45,959 nucleotides of DNA from Deltaproteobacteria bacterium (GCA_020848545.1 JADLHZ010000134.1:1-45959); one strand, 5' to 3'; counted from the stretch's first letter, positions 8,895-17,234 are shown. The notes: generated by a model from the sequence alone, not told the origin. A program made the numbers and translations.

Positions 8895-10775
8895 ATGGCA
8901 ATCGACGACGATCGCATCGAGTTTGGGACCGACAAGGGCGTGCTCCTCGACGAACCATCGTTTACGCTCGGACGTATGTCGCCAGAGGCGCATGCGCCGC
9001 ACGAGCCTGAGCCCGACGAGCGCAAAGAAAAGCCGGCCGATCGCTGCCTGCCGCTCGCGGAGCTCCACGTCGCGCTGCAAGGCGATCCCGGCACGGACTT
9101 TTGGCATCACCTGCGGCGCTGCCCGCGCTGCACGAACGCCGCGATCACGCTGGACCCGGACGTCATGCTCACGCAGCGCGACGATCAGGCCAAGCAAGCG
9201 ACGGTGATCGATCCCGCATTGTACCGGGACAAGGTCGCGTTCAAGCGCGGCGGTATGTACCAGACGTGGACCGCCGTCGATCGCCGCCTCGGGCGCAAGG
9301 TCGTGATCAAAGGTCTGCCGAGCGAGCTCGACGAGCCGGACATTCAGAAGCGCCAGCTCTTGCAAGCGTGCCTGCAACGCGAAGCGCACATCTTGGCGAA
9401 GCTCTCGCACCCGTCGATCGTGACGGTGCTCGAAGCCGGCGAGTGGAAGGACGGTGAAGCGTTCTACACGACCGAGCTCGTCGAGGGCGACAACTTGAGC
9501 GACGCCATCCGAAAGCGTGCCACGCTGCAAGATCGTTTGGAGCTCTTGCCGGCGTTCGCCAGCATCGTCGACGCCGTCGCCTACGCGCACCGAAGCGGCA
9601 TCGTGCACCGCGATCTTTCGCCGTACAACATCATCGTCGGCAAGGGCTCGGCCACGCTCATCGATTGGACGACCGCGAAGCGTACGCGCCCCGAGCACGG
9701 TCGCGAGGCGATCTTGGACGCCGCCGAGATGAAAGAAGAGGGCACCCTGACGCTCGCGTCGTGGGGCACGCCTGGCTTCGCGCCGCCGGAGCAACGCGAG
9801 CAAGACGGCCACGATCACCGCGTCGACATCTTCACGCTCGGCGCCACGCTGCACTTTCTGATCACCGGTCGCCGCCCCTTCGACGGCGAGACGGTCGACG
9901 AGATCTTGGACAACGTGAAGCGCGGCCATCGCGTGGAGCTGCACGACTGTCCGCCGCCGCTGGCGTCGATCATCGACAAGGCGATGCACATGCAGCCGGA
10001 CGCGCGCTATCCGTCGGCCGACGCCCTCGCCGAGGATCTCCGCCGCTTCCAAGCCGAGCAATTGGTGCTCGCGCACGAGTACACGGCGCTCGAGCAGTTC
10101 GCGCACTCGTTGTGGTTCAAGCCGATCCTCGCCGCCCTCGTGATGACGGTGATCGGCCTCGGCGCGTTCTTCTTGGTCATGGCTTACGAGCGCCGGGAAG
10201 AGATCCTGCGCGCCGAGGCGAACGAGAAGATCGAAACGATCGCGACGAGCTCGCAGCGGGACAAAGAGCAAATGCGCGCGACGATCGAAGAGATGAGCGT
10301 CGAGGCGTCCGAGCAAGTGCGCAAGGCGTTCGAAGACAAGGAGCGCTCGGAGACGGCGCGGCGCACGGCCGACGGCGAGCGGCTCGCGGCGGTGCAAGCG
10401 GCGACCATGGCGATGGAAGCCACGCTGCGCTCGGACGAGGAGCGATCGCGGGCCGAGGGCGAGCGGCGCGCTTCCGAAGAGCAGACGAAGATGCTGCAGA
10501 AGCGCGTCGACGAGCTGCTCTCGCGCTTGGTCGAGAAGGATCTGAAGATCGCCGCGGCCCACGACGAAATCGACGCGATCAAAGCGGAGCGCGCGCGGCT
10601 CATCGCGCAGAACGCGGACCTACAGGGAACGCTCGGCAAGCTGACGAAGTCGATCGACGCGCTGCAGGCGGCGATCGTGCAGATGCAGGCGGCGCAACAG
10701 GTGGCGCAACAAGCGGCGAACAAGCGAGCCGTTCAGCGCGTGCGCGCCGACGATGACGCCGCCGCCGCGCCGTGA
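8895..10775 (+). CDS. membrane Ser/Thr protein kinase with anti-sigma-type zinc motif
   Basis: A 626-residue protein. Residues 50-80 resemble the anti-sigma zinc fold, with H72-x3-C76-x2-C79. The kinase domain spans about 110-390: VIKG with Lys139, VHRDLSPYN with Asp240, DWT at 257-259 in place of DFG, and GTPGFAPPEQ. The usual Lys of HRDLKP is Ser242; I recall HRD-x-SP in other myxobacterial kinases. A single membrane helix (about 408-430) is followed by ~190 residues of Glu/Arg/Ala-rich predicted coiled coil. It is probably co-transcribed with the sigma-like gene 6 bases upstream and may hold or phosphorylate that factor. ATP-site changes leave activity plausible but unproven. Confidence 0.85.
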   Translation: MAIDDDRIEFGTDKGVLLDEPSFTLGRMSPEAHAPHEPEPDERKEKPADRCLPLAELHVALQGDPGTDFWHHLRRCPRCTNAAITLDPDVMLTQRDDQAKQATVIDPALYRDKVAFKRGGMYQTWTAVDRRLGRKVVIKGLPSELDEPDIQKRQLLQACLQREAHILAKLSHPSIVTVLEAGEWKDGEAFYTTELVEGDNLSDAIRKRATLQDRLELLPAFASIVDAVAYAHRSGIVHRDLSPYNIIVGKGSATLIDWTTAKRTRPEHGREAILDAAEMKEEGTLTLASWGTPGFAPPEQREQDGHDHRVDIFTLGATLHFLITGRRPFDGETVDEILDNVKRGHRVELHDCPPPLASIIDKAMHMQPDARYPSADALAEDLRRFQAEQLVLAHEYTALEQFAHSLWFKPILAALVMTVIGLGAFFLVMAYERREEILRAEANEKIETIATSSQRDKEQMRATIEEMSVEASEQVRKAFEDKERSETARRTADGERLAAVQAATMAMEATLRSDEERSRAEGERRASEEQTKMLQKRVDELLSRLVEKDLKIAAAHDEIDAIKAERARLIAQNADLQGTLGKLTKSIDALQAAIVQMQAAQQVAQQAANKRAVQRVRADDDAAAAP

Positions 10776-10809
10776 CCGTGATCGAACCATCGTCCGACCA
10801 CGGCCACGG
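10770..10809 (-). terminator. hairpin between convergent genes
   Basis: Two 15-base arms (10770-10784 and 10795-10809) flank a 10-base loop and overlap the kinase stop codon. As plus-strand RNA, 13 of 15 positions pair with two A-C mismatches. As minus-strand RNA both become G-U wobble pairs, so the stem is continuous. It lies about 20 bases beyond the stop of the minus-strand gene at 10831. No T-tract follows, so its efficiency is uncertain. Confidence 0.45.
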
Positions 10810-10830
10810 CTCATTGTCAGTGGCTCATCC

Positions 10831-11385
10831 TCAACCCACCTTCTCCAGTGGCGCCGCCGGCGCTTCGACGTCCTCGTTCTTCGGCGTCGCTCCCTCGGGC
10901 TTCTGCGGCTCATCCGTCTTCGGCTTGCGCTTGCCGAGCTTGAAGAGCGTGATGAGCTCGTCGTACCGCGCCTGCCAATCGCCTTCCTGGTTCGCCACGC
11001 CAGCGAGCGCCGAGTAGTACTTCACGAAGACGCGGTAGGCTTCACTTCTGTGCAGATCGATCGTGTCCTGCACCGCGCCTTCGAGGCTGCCGATGCCGCG
11101 CCGGATCTCGTCGAGCAACGGCTGCAGGATCTCGACCACGGCCAGCGACTGCTCCATCGCGGCGATCTCGTATTTCGGCAGCCGCACCCCGGTCTTTTCC
11201 ACCAGCTCGCAGAGCGTCGGGACGAGAACTTCGAAATCGTCTCGCGGCGGGATGAAGTGGAGCCGCTCGTCATGGGTGACGGCGGCCACCCCCTGGGGCC
11301 GTTTGCGGTTTGCGATCTTGCGGATCGCCTCTCGCATGTCTTGGGTTTCTTTCTCGAACGCTTCCAAATCCATCTTCGTGGCCAT
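10831..11385 (-). CDS. hypothetical helical protein
   Basis: A 184-residue soluble protein that I do not recognise. It is predicted mostly alpha-helical (MEQSLAVVEILQPLLDEI, AYRVFVKYYSALAGV), with a charged N-terminal helix and a disordered, Lys/Pro/Glu-rich tail of about 35 residues. No signal peptide or membrane segment is seen. ATG 11385 has AGGAGG a few bases upstream. The gene stands alone between the kinase gene (convergent) and the 22/23-bp tandem repeat array, which lies upstream of its start; the array could therefore influence its expression. Confidence 0.75.
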   Translation of the reverse strand: MATKMDLEAFEKETQDMREAIRKIANRKRPQGVAAVTHDERLHFIPPRDDFEVLVPTLCELVEKTGVRLPKYEIAAMEQSLAVVEILQPLLDEIRRGIGSLEGAVQDTIDLHRSEAYRVFVKYYSALAGVANQEGDWQARYDELITLFKLGKRKPKTDEPQKPEGATPKNEDVEAPAAPLEKVG

Positions 11386-11462
11386 AAGGCCTCCTATGTT
11401 GTTGTCCGAACCATTCGGACAGCACCTAGACGGATGAGCGTCGAAAACCTTACGCGCGCGGT

Positions 11463-11489
11463 GGCGATTTTTTTCAGCGGGTGATCGCC
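11463..11489 (+). other. inverted repeat with T-run in the loop
   Basis: GGCGAT (11463-11468) and ATCGCC (11484-11489) flank a 15-base loop that begins with T residues. It lies between the repeat array and the hypothetical gene at 11385. The short stem makes this a weak element. Confidence 0.25.
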
Positions 11490-11509
11490 GTCGATAGAAG
11501 GGGGTGGGG

Positions 11510-11674
11510 TTAGATGATCTCAGGCGTGGGGGTTAGACGTCTAACCCCCGCCCCTTAGATGACTCACCCCGATGCCTTAGATGACTCACCCTTGGGCCTT
11601 GGATCATCTAAGGCCACCCCCTTAGACGAATAACCCCGGGGGGCTTAGATCATCTAAGGTCCCCACCTTACTTC
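11510..11674. repeat. 22/23-bp tandem repeat array with internal dyads
   Basis: Seven units begin at 11510, 11533, 11555, 11577, 11599, 11622 and 11645, with spacings of 23, 22, 22, 22, 23 and 23. A decayed eighth unit at 11668 runs into the stop codon of the neighbouring gene. Each unit begins TTAGAYGA or TTRGATCATCTAAGG and ends in a C- or G-rich tail. Unit 2 lies in a perfect 22-bp palindrome at 11528-11549. Unit 7 includes the odd-centred palindrome CTTAGATCATCTAAG. The period is not a multiple of three, so it is not coding. It resembles an iterated protein-binding site more than a CRISPR, since there are no variable spacers. Confidence 0.8.
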
Positions 11675-12442
11675 TCACTTGCCGTCCAAGGCGCGATCGA
11701 GCAGCGCCTCATAGATGTCCATCACGTCGCCGAGATCTTTGGCCGCCGCCCGCGCATCGCCACGAGCCTCGTAGGCAGCGGCGCGCGCGAGCAACAAGTT
11801 CACCGTGAACATGTCCATGCGTCTGCCCATGCTCAGGCCGCGCTCTGCGTTCGCGATCGCCGCATCCGTACGCCCGGCCCGCAGCTCCACCGTCGCCAAG
11901 CGGAACCAAGCGTCGCGCTCGATGGCCCCGCCCCGCCCCTGCAGCGTGCTCAGCGCCTCGCGCGCCGCAGGAAAATCCCCGGCCGCGATCGCTGCGTCCG
12001 CGCGCGTGTGCACGTCTTCGGCGCCCTTCAATAACCCGATCTTCACGAGCTTGCCCCGGTACCCGGACATCGCGAGATCGACCGCCTTCGGATCGCCTTT
12101 CTTTGCCGCGTCGAGGCCGGCACTCACGACGTCGGGTCCAGGCTCCGGCAAAGGCAGCGGCCGCGCCACGAACCACACGACGAGCACCATCGCCGTCACC
12201 GCCGCCGCGAGACCGATGCGGCGCGACCATCGTGCCTTGCGCCGCAGATGCAGCCGCGCCTTCACCGCCTCCACGCGCTCCGCGCTCGGGCTGTGCAACG
12301 CCATTCGCAAGAAATCTGCGGTGTTCTTCGTGCGCTGATCGAGCGCCGGCGCGCGTTCTTCATCGAGCTTGCCGTCGAGGTAGTCCGAGAGCGCTTGGGC
12401 GGCTTCGAGCTCCTTTGGCGTCGGCTCCGATTCGTCGCTCAT
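11675..12442 (-). CDS. probable membrane anti-sigma factor with TPR-like C-terminus
   Basis: A 255-residue protein with an N-terminal cytoplasmic part (SDYLDGKLDEER, typical of anti-sigma starts), one membrane helix (about 75-94, IGLAAAVTAMVLVVWFVA) and an outer helical domain with TPR-like repeats (AWFRLATVELRAGRTDAAIANAERG; LLARAAAYEARGDARAAAKDL). It lacks the HxxxCxxC zinc motif of classical anti-sigma factors. ATG 12442 overlaps the TGA of the ECF sigma gene (ATGA), so partner proteins are likely. The outer TPR-like part could sense an envelope signal; this is inference. A long upstream extension of the frame is only the antisense reading of the sigma gene. Confidence 0.7.
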   Translation of the reverse strand: MSDESEPTPKELEAAQALSDYLDGKLDEERAPALDQRTKNTADFLRMALHSPSAERVEAVKARLHLRRKARWSRRIGLAAAVTAMVLVVWFVARPLPLPEPGPDVVSAGLDAAKKGDPKAVDLAMSGYRGKLVKIGLLKGAEDVHTRADAAIAAGDFPAAREALSTLQGRGGAIERDAWFRLATVELRAGRTDAAIANAERGLSMGRRMDMFTVNLLLARAAAYEARGDARAAAKDLGDVMDIYEALLDRALDGK

Positions 12443-13083
12443 GCTGCGCGCACGACCCAGAGCTCGTGAAACGCATCGTGCGCGCGCGAGAGCATCGTGT
12501 AGAACGCGCCGGCGGTCATCGCCAGCGCCGCCGCGCACTCGGCGCCGCTCAGCTGATCGACGTAGCGCAGAACCAACGCGCGCCGATGACTCTCGCTCAG
12601 CTTCGCAAACACCGCATGCACTTGCGCCTGCAAGCGTGGCAGATCGATCATGCCTTCCATGTCGAGCTCGATGGGCTCGAGCATCTCTTCCCAGCCATTG
12701 TCCACGCTCGGCGCGATCTCCTCGTGCCGCTTCAGGTCGACGATGCGGTTCTTGCCGATCTTGCGCAGCCAGAAGAAGATGCTGCGCTCCGAGAGGAAGG
12801 ACGCGATCTTCGCCCAGCCGGTTTGGAAGGTCTCGGCGACGACGTCCTCTGCCTGCGCCGAGTTGCGAAGCATCAGCGTGTAGATCGCGAGCAAGCGCGC
12901 CGCGAACGCGTCGTAGAGCGAGCCGAACGCGCGGTGGTTTCCGGCTTTGGCTTTTGCGACGATCGGCCGTTCGTAGGCGAGCCATTCCGGCGAGTCGAGG
13001 TTGCGCACGCGGGGATTTTGCAGCGGTCGTACGCAGGCGCAAGTATTGGATTCGAGGCGAGACGAAAGCCGTTTCGAGCTCAT
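12439..13083 (-). CDS. ECF-type RNA polymerase sigma factor
   Basis: A 214-residue protein. Region 2 is seen at about 45-120 (NHRAFGSLYDAFAARLLAIY, AEDVVAETFQTGWAKI, FFWLRKIGKNRIVDLKR) and region 4 at about 155-210 (LSESHRRALVLRYVDQLSGAECAAAL...FYTMLSRAHDAF). An acidic linker separates them. The gene ends in an ATGA overlap with its probable membrane anti-sigma factor. The start is uncertain: ATG 13083 gives a 40-residue Arg/Ser-rich leader, and a later start is possible. A 35-bp element repeated near 45836 lies about 50 bases upstream of this start. Confidence 0.85.
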   Translation of the reverse strand: MSSKRLSSRLESNTCACVRPLQNPRVRNLDSPEWLAYERPIVAKAKAGNHRAFGSLYDAFAARLLAIYTLMLRNSAQAEDVVAETFQTGWAKIASFLSERSIFFWLRKIGKNRIVDLKRHEEIAPSVDNGWEEMLEPIELDMEGMIDLPRLQAQVHAVFAKLSESHRRALVLRYVDQLSGAECAAALAMTAGAFYTMLSRAHDAFHELWVVRAA

Positions 13084-13130
13084 TGCTCGAGACGAACTTC
13101 AATGCAGCACGAGTATCTACTCGATCGGCG

Positions 13131-13165
13131 ACGGCTACGAGCAAGGTTCATGCGGTCGAAGCACT
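13131..13165 (+). repeat. 35-bp dispersed element, copy 1
   Basis: The plus-strand sequence starts ACGGCTACGAGCAA and ends TTCATGCGGTCGAAGCACT. It matches the minus strand of 45836-45870 at 32 of 35 positions. It lies between the stop of the translocator-like gene and the start of the ECF sigma gene. Confidence 0.6.
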
Positions 13166-13171
13166 GACAAC

Positions 13172-15076
13172 CTACGACAAAAAGTTCGTCACGCTCAGGA
13201 TCTGCGCGTACGAGTCGGCGGCCTTGTTCAGGTTCTCGGTGATGCGCTGCTCCATGTCGTGGTGATCCGAGACGTCCTCTTTGATCTCTTCCTCTTCGGT
13301 CTTCTTCGTGTCCATGCGGTGCACGAGCTGCTTGATCTCGAGCTCGACCTCGGCGAGCTGGGCGCGCAAGAGCTCGACCTCGTGCTGCATTCTGGCCATG
13401 TCGCGCATCGCGAAGCTGGCGACAATCTTGGCCGTCCCCTGCAATAAGAGGCCGCCGGCTTCGACGCAGGTCGTGACGACCGCCATCGTGGAATACTCCG
13501 CGAACGCCTCCGCCGTCGCCTCGGCGAGCGCCTCGCCGGCGACCTGGAAGCCGGCCTCGGCGGCCTCCGCGGCGGTCGTCGCCGCCACGCTGGCGCCAGC
13601 GACCGCGAACGAGATGACCGCGCAATAGATCGTGCAGATGATCGAGATCACCATCAGCGCGGTGCCGAGCCCGGACTCGTCCATGAACTTCTGAAACGCT
13701 GCCGCCGCGTCCTTGAGCGATTGCGCCGCGCCCTCCATGCCGAGCGCTTCGAGCACCATGGCGACCGCTTGAATGAGCTGCGGGATCGTCATGACGAAGG
13801 TAATGACGGCGACGACGATAGTGCAAATGACGACGAGCGCCGCGAGCACGGTCGCGACTTCGATTGAGATCGCGAGCGCCGCCGCGATGACGACCGCTCC
13901 CACCGTCGCCGACGCCGTCGCGCCGACCGCGAGCGCAGCCGCGGGCGCCGCGGTACCGCAGCTGAAGACGGTGACGACAATGGCGACGACGATGACGACG
14001 ATGAGCGCGAAGATGCTGCCGACGAGCTGCCACGCTTGCGCGCACTCCTGCGCGGCCTTCGCCTTGTCCGAGGCTTCCTTGCCGCTCAGCTGCAACCCGA
14101 GCACGGATCCCTCTTTGGCGAGCAGCGCGCCGATGAGGCCCTTCTTCTCCTCCTTCAGTGCGCTCAGTTGTTTAGACATCTGCTCGAGATCTTTGGCGCC
14201 GTCGCCCTTCAGGATGCGGCCGGCGTGCGCGATGAAGTACTCGAGGCTCGCTTCGAGGACGCCCGGGCCCTTGGCGCCGAGGAGCGCGCCGATCTTGCTG
14301 ACGTCGGGCGCGCCGCCCGCGCCGGTGAAGCTCAGCGATTTGCCGAGGCCGCCGTCGAGGCCCATCTTGCGCAGCGAGGCGCCGACCATCGCTTGGGCTT
14401 GCGCCGCCGGGATGCCGAGGGAGGCAGCGACGCAGTTGCCGAACAACTTCGCCGGCGCTGCGTCGCTCGTGCCGAGCAGACCTTGGTTGAGCATGAAGTC
14501 GGCGGCCATCCCGCGGGCGCCATCGGTGAGGCGCGCCGCGGCCTCGCCGTAACGCTCGGCGATCTGAGCGCGAAATGGGCTCGCTTGCATCGTTTCGGCG
14601 AGCGCCGGGCCGAGCTGGTTCTTGAACGCGTCGCCGACGAGCGCGGTGAAGACGCCGTCCTGCGGGTGCGCTTCGAGGTGCGCGCCGCGATCCCTCATCC
14701 ACTGCACGCCTTCTTCGACGACGAGCCCTTTGACGACGTCGACGACGGCGCTGACGAGACCGAATTGTAGCGCGTCGGTGTCATCTTGTGGCTGACCGAC
14801 GATCGTTTGCTCCGAGCTCGGGAGGGCATATTCGCCGAACGGCTTGGCGGCGTCGGTCGCGGCGTCGGCATCGCGTGTTTTCGCGACGAACCCATCTGCA
14901 ACGCCCGCACCTTTGTCAGCGAGGGGCGCCTTTTGAGCGGGCTTGTGCGCGCCTTTGACATCGTCGCGCAGCGGCGCGGCGTCGGGCAACGGCGAGGTCG
15001 CCGGCGCGGGCGGCGTCGCGCTCGGCGTCGAAGTCGTCACGATCGGCGCACCAGGAACGGTTCGCGTTGGCACCAT
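13172..15076 (-). CDS. SseC/YopB-type translocator-like membrane protein
   Basis: A 634-residue protein with no signal peptide. A Pro/Ala/Thr-rich disordered start (1-80) is followed by a helical domain (about 100-345). Residues 350-432 form a large hydrophobic block (two or three membrane helices with Gly/Ala-rich joints), 472-497 another hydrophobic helix, and 555-620 a predicted coiled coil rich in Glu. This order resembles the pore-forming translocators of type III secretion systems (SipB/IpaB/YopB/SseC). No needle, chaperone or export gene is visible nearby, and the similarity is by layout and composition only, so a membrane-active toxin or predation factor is an alternative. ATG 15076 has AGGAGG nine bases upstream; the longer reading to 15310 is rejected. 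Confidence 0.55.
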   Translation of the reverse strand: MVPTRTVPGAPIVTTSTPSATPPAPATSPLPDAAPLRDDVKGAHKPAQKAPLADKGAGVADGFVAKTRDADAATDAAKPFGEYALPSSEQTIVGQPQDDTDALQFGLVSAVVDVVKGLVVEEGVQWMRDRGAHLEAHPQDGVFTALVGDAFKNQLGPALAETMQASPFRAQIAERYGEAAARLTDGARGMAADFMLNQGLLGTSDAAPAKLFGNCVAASLGIPAAQAQAMVGASLRKMGLDGGLGKSLSFTGAGGAPDVSKIGALLGAKGPGVLEASLEYFIAHAGRILKGDGAKDLEQMSKQLSALKEEKKGLIGALLAKEGSVLGLQLSGKEASDKAKAAQECAQAWQLVGSIFALIVVIVVAIVVTVFSCGTAAPAAALAVGATASATVGAVVIAAALAISIEVATVLAALVVICTIVVAVITFVMTIPQLIQAVAMVLEALGMEGAAQSLKDAAAAFQKFMDESGLGTALMVISIICTIYCAVISFAVAGASVAATTAAEAAEAGFQVAGEALAEATAEAFAEYSTMAVVTTCVEAGGLLLQGTAKIVASFAMRDMARMQHEVELLRAQLAEVELEIKQLVHRMDTKKTEEEEIKEDVSDHHDMEQRITENLNKAADSYAQILSVTNFLS

Positions 15077-15245
15077 GGAAAGTCCTCCTAGAGGGACATG
15101 CCCGGGTATAGCGCCGTCCGGATAGGCCGCAAGCACGCTTGTCACTCCTGCCAAGGCGTCGCTCGTAAGGCGAAAACGCTCCCCGGTCCCTTTTCGTCGC
15201 TGGGGCACTAGCGCAAGCCCATTTCGCGGCGCATCATGAAGCGCG

Positions 15246-15707
15246 ATGGGTTGGCTCTTTCTCCTGTTCACCGCGCTGCCGTTCGTCGAGCTGTTCTTGC
15301 TGATCCGCATCGGCGTCGAGATCGGCTTCTGGCCGACGGTCGCGTTGACGGTCGCCGCCGGTTTTCTCGGCGCGTGGCTGGCGAAGAGTCAGGGGCGGCG
15401 CGTGCTCTCCGAGTGGCAGCTTGCGCTCGCCGAAGGGCGCGTGCCGGAGGATGGGCTCATCAGCGGCTTGCTCGTGCTCGTCGGCGCGGTGCTGCTCGTG
15501 ACGCCAGGCGTGCTCTCGGACTTTGTTGGCTTCTTCTTCTTGCTGCCGCAGACACGGCGCCCGATCGCGGCGCTCCTTCGCCGCTGGATCGCACGGCGCA
15601 TCGCCGATGGTCGCTTGCGGGTCTTTACTTTCGGCCCGCCGCCGCCGCCGCCGGAGCAGAAGCCCTTCGAGCGGCCGACCGGTCCCATCATCGACGTCAA
15701 AGAATAG
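15246..15707 (+). CDS. fxsA: FxsA family membrane protein
   Basis: A 153-residue inner-membrane protein. The family core is clear: LFTALPFVELFLLIRIG, a helix pair through VALTVAAGFLGAWLAKSQG, then VLVGAVLLVTPGVLSDFVG and FLLPQTRRPI. The cytoplasmic tail holds a run of Pro and ends GPIIDVKE, also typical of FxsA homologues. E. coli FxsA relieves F-plasmid exclusion of phage T7; its normal role is not established. Divergent from the translocator-like gene and followed 35 bases later by the convergent lpdA. Confidence 0.88.
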   Translation: MGWLFLLFTALPFVELFLLIRIGVEIGFWPTVALTVAAGFLGAWLAKSQGRRVLSEWQLALAEGRVPEDGLISGLLVLVGAVLLVTPGVLSDFVGFFFLLPQTRRPIAALLRRWIARRIADGRLRVFTFGPPPPPPEQKPFERPTGPIIDVKE

Positions 15708-15742
15708 TCGTGCCGTTTCGCGGCGGCGCGGCCGGCGAGCGT

Positions 15743-17152
15743 CTAAGAGGCTGCTTTTCGCTGCGGCAACACGTGCACCGCTTCGCCGAGGCCCACCTTG
15801 CTCGCTTCGAGCATGATCTCGCCGAGCGTCGGGTGCGGATGGATCGTGAGCGCGAGATCTTCCATCGTCGCGCCCATCTCGATCGCGAGCGCCGCTTCGC
15901 TGATGAGGTCCGTCGCGTGCGGTCCCACGATGTGCACGCCGAGGACGACCCGCGAGCTCGCGTCGAAGACGATCTTGGTGAAGCCGTCGGTAGTGCCGCC
16001 GGCGAGCGCACGGCCGAGCGCGACGAAGGGGAACTTGCCGACCTCGAACTTGCGGCCGGCGGCGGTGGCTTCCGCTTCGCTCATGCCCGCCGACGCCAGC
16101 TCGGGATCGGTGAAGACGACGGCCGGCACCGTCTTGTTCTGCACGCTCGCGTGCTTGTGACCGGCGATCACCTCGGCCGCCACTTCACCGTCGCGCGTGG
16201 CCTTGTGCGCGAGCATCGGCTGCCCAGCGACGTCGCCGATCGCGTAGATGTGCGGATGACTCGTCTTCAGCTGCGCGTCGACCTCGATGAAGCCCTTACT
16301 GTCCACCTTCACGCCGAAGCGCTCGAGGCCGAGCTCTTTGCCGCGTGGCCTTCTGCCGACCGTCACCGCGAGCACGTCGAAGGGCAGGATCTCGGTGGCG
16401 CCGCCCTTCGACACGCGCAAGCCGCCGCCGCCGTCGACGATCTCTTCGGCCTTCGTCTCGAGCCGGAAGTCGACGCCGTTCTGCTTCATGCGCCGCTGCA
16501 CCACCTGCACGACGTCCGCGTCGAAGCCGGCGAGCAAGCGCGGCAGCATTTCGACGACGGTCACTTTGCTTCCGAGGTGCGCGAGGGCGCTACCGAGCTC
16601 GAGGCCGATGTAGCCGCCGCCGAGCACGACGACCTTCTCGGGCACGTGGTCGAGATCCAAGATCTCGGTCGAGCCCATGATCGTCTTGCCGTCGATCTTG
16701 AACGCCGGGATGTCGATCGGCGCAGAGCCGGTGGCGATGACGATGTCCTTGGCGCTGATCTCGAGGACGTCGCTGCCGTTCTTCACGACGAGCTCGGTTG
16801 CGCTCTTGAATTCGGCCCGGCCCGAGATCGAGTGCACGCCGTTGCCCTTCAAGAGCTGGCGGATGCCGCCGACCAGCTTGCCGACGACCTGCTCGTTCTT
16901 CCACGCCTGCATCGCCGCCATGTCGAAGCTGACGCCGCTCGCTTTGACGCCCATCTTCTCGCTGTGCTGCGCGTCGGAGAAGCGGTGCGCGGCTTGGATC
17001 ATCGCTTTTGACGGGATGCAGCCGACGTTCAGGCAAACGCCGCCGACCTTGTCTTCTTCGACGATCGCGACCTTCTTGCCGAGCTGGGCGAGACGGATCG
17101 CGCAGGGGTAGCCACCGGGACCGGCACCAATGACGACGGCATCGAATTCCAT
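15743..17152 (-). CDS. lpdA: dihydrolipoyl dehydrogenase
   Basis: A 469-residue flavoprotein disulfide reductase, normal length for the E3 subunit of pyruvate, 2-oxoglutarate and glycine-cleavage complexes, which reoxidises dihydrolipoyl groups with NAD+. FAD-binding VVIGAGPGGYPCAIR starts at residue 6, the redox pair lies in GGVCLNVGCIPSK, the NAD motif is VVLGGGYIGLELG, the second FAD motif is HIYAIGDVAG, and the C-terminal His-Glu dyad is in the conserved HPHPTLGE. No E1 or E2 genes are adjacent, so it may serve several complexes. Divergent from lexA with a 139-base gap. Confidence 0.93.
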   Translation of the reverse strand: MEFDAVVIGAGPGGYPCAIRLAQLGKKVAIVEEDKVGGVCLNVGCIPSKAMIQAAHRFSDAQHSEKMGVKASGVSFDMAAMQAWKNEQVVGKLVGGIRQLLKGNGVHSISGRAEFKSATELVVKNGSDVLEISAKDIVIATGSAPIDIPAFKIDGKTIMGSTEILDLDHVPEKVVVLGGGYIGLELGSALAHLGSKVTVVEMLPRLLAGFDADVVQVVQRRMKQNGVDFRLETKAEEIVDGGGGLRVSKGGATEILPFDVLAVTVGRRPRGKELGLERFGVKVDSKGFIEVDAQLKTSHPHIYAIGDVAGQPMLAHKATRDGEVAAEVIAGHKHASVQNKTVPAVVFTDPELASAGMSEAEATAAGRKFEVGKFPFVALGRALAGGTTDGFTKIVFDASSRVVLGVHIVGPHATDLISEAALAIEMGATMEDLALTIHPHPTLGEIMLEASKVGLGEAVHVLPQRKAAS

Positions 17153-17234
17153 GCGCGCTCGGTAGCACAGGGCGGCGAAAACTCCAGACGCGCCGCGGGC
17201 GGATCGGATCTGAAAACTTGCGCCCGGTATAAAT

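Noticed and set aside
8094-10562. 822-residue reading frame on the minus strand opposite the sigma/kinase genes
   Set aside because: Antisense of two genes with recognisable domains; composition is Arg/Leu/His/Ala-rich, as expected from a G+C-rich shadow frame, and no motif is present.
11510-11674. CRISPR array
   Set aside because: Units are degenerate, contiguous and 22/23 bp with no unique spacers, and there are no cas genes.
12443-13144. Long N-terminal extension of the anti-sigma frame
   Set aside because: It is an out-of-frame reading of the ECF sigma gene; the ATGA overlap at 12439-12442 gives a better start.
15236-17011. 591-residue plus-strand frame across fxsA and opposite lpdA
   Set aside because: Overlaps two well-identified genes; no family motif; typical antisense composition.
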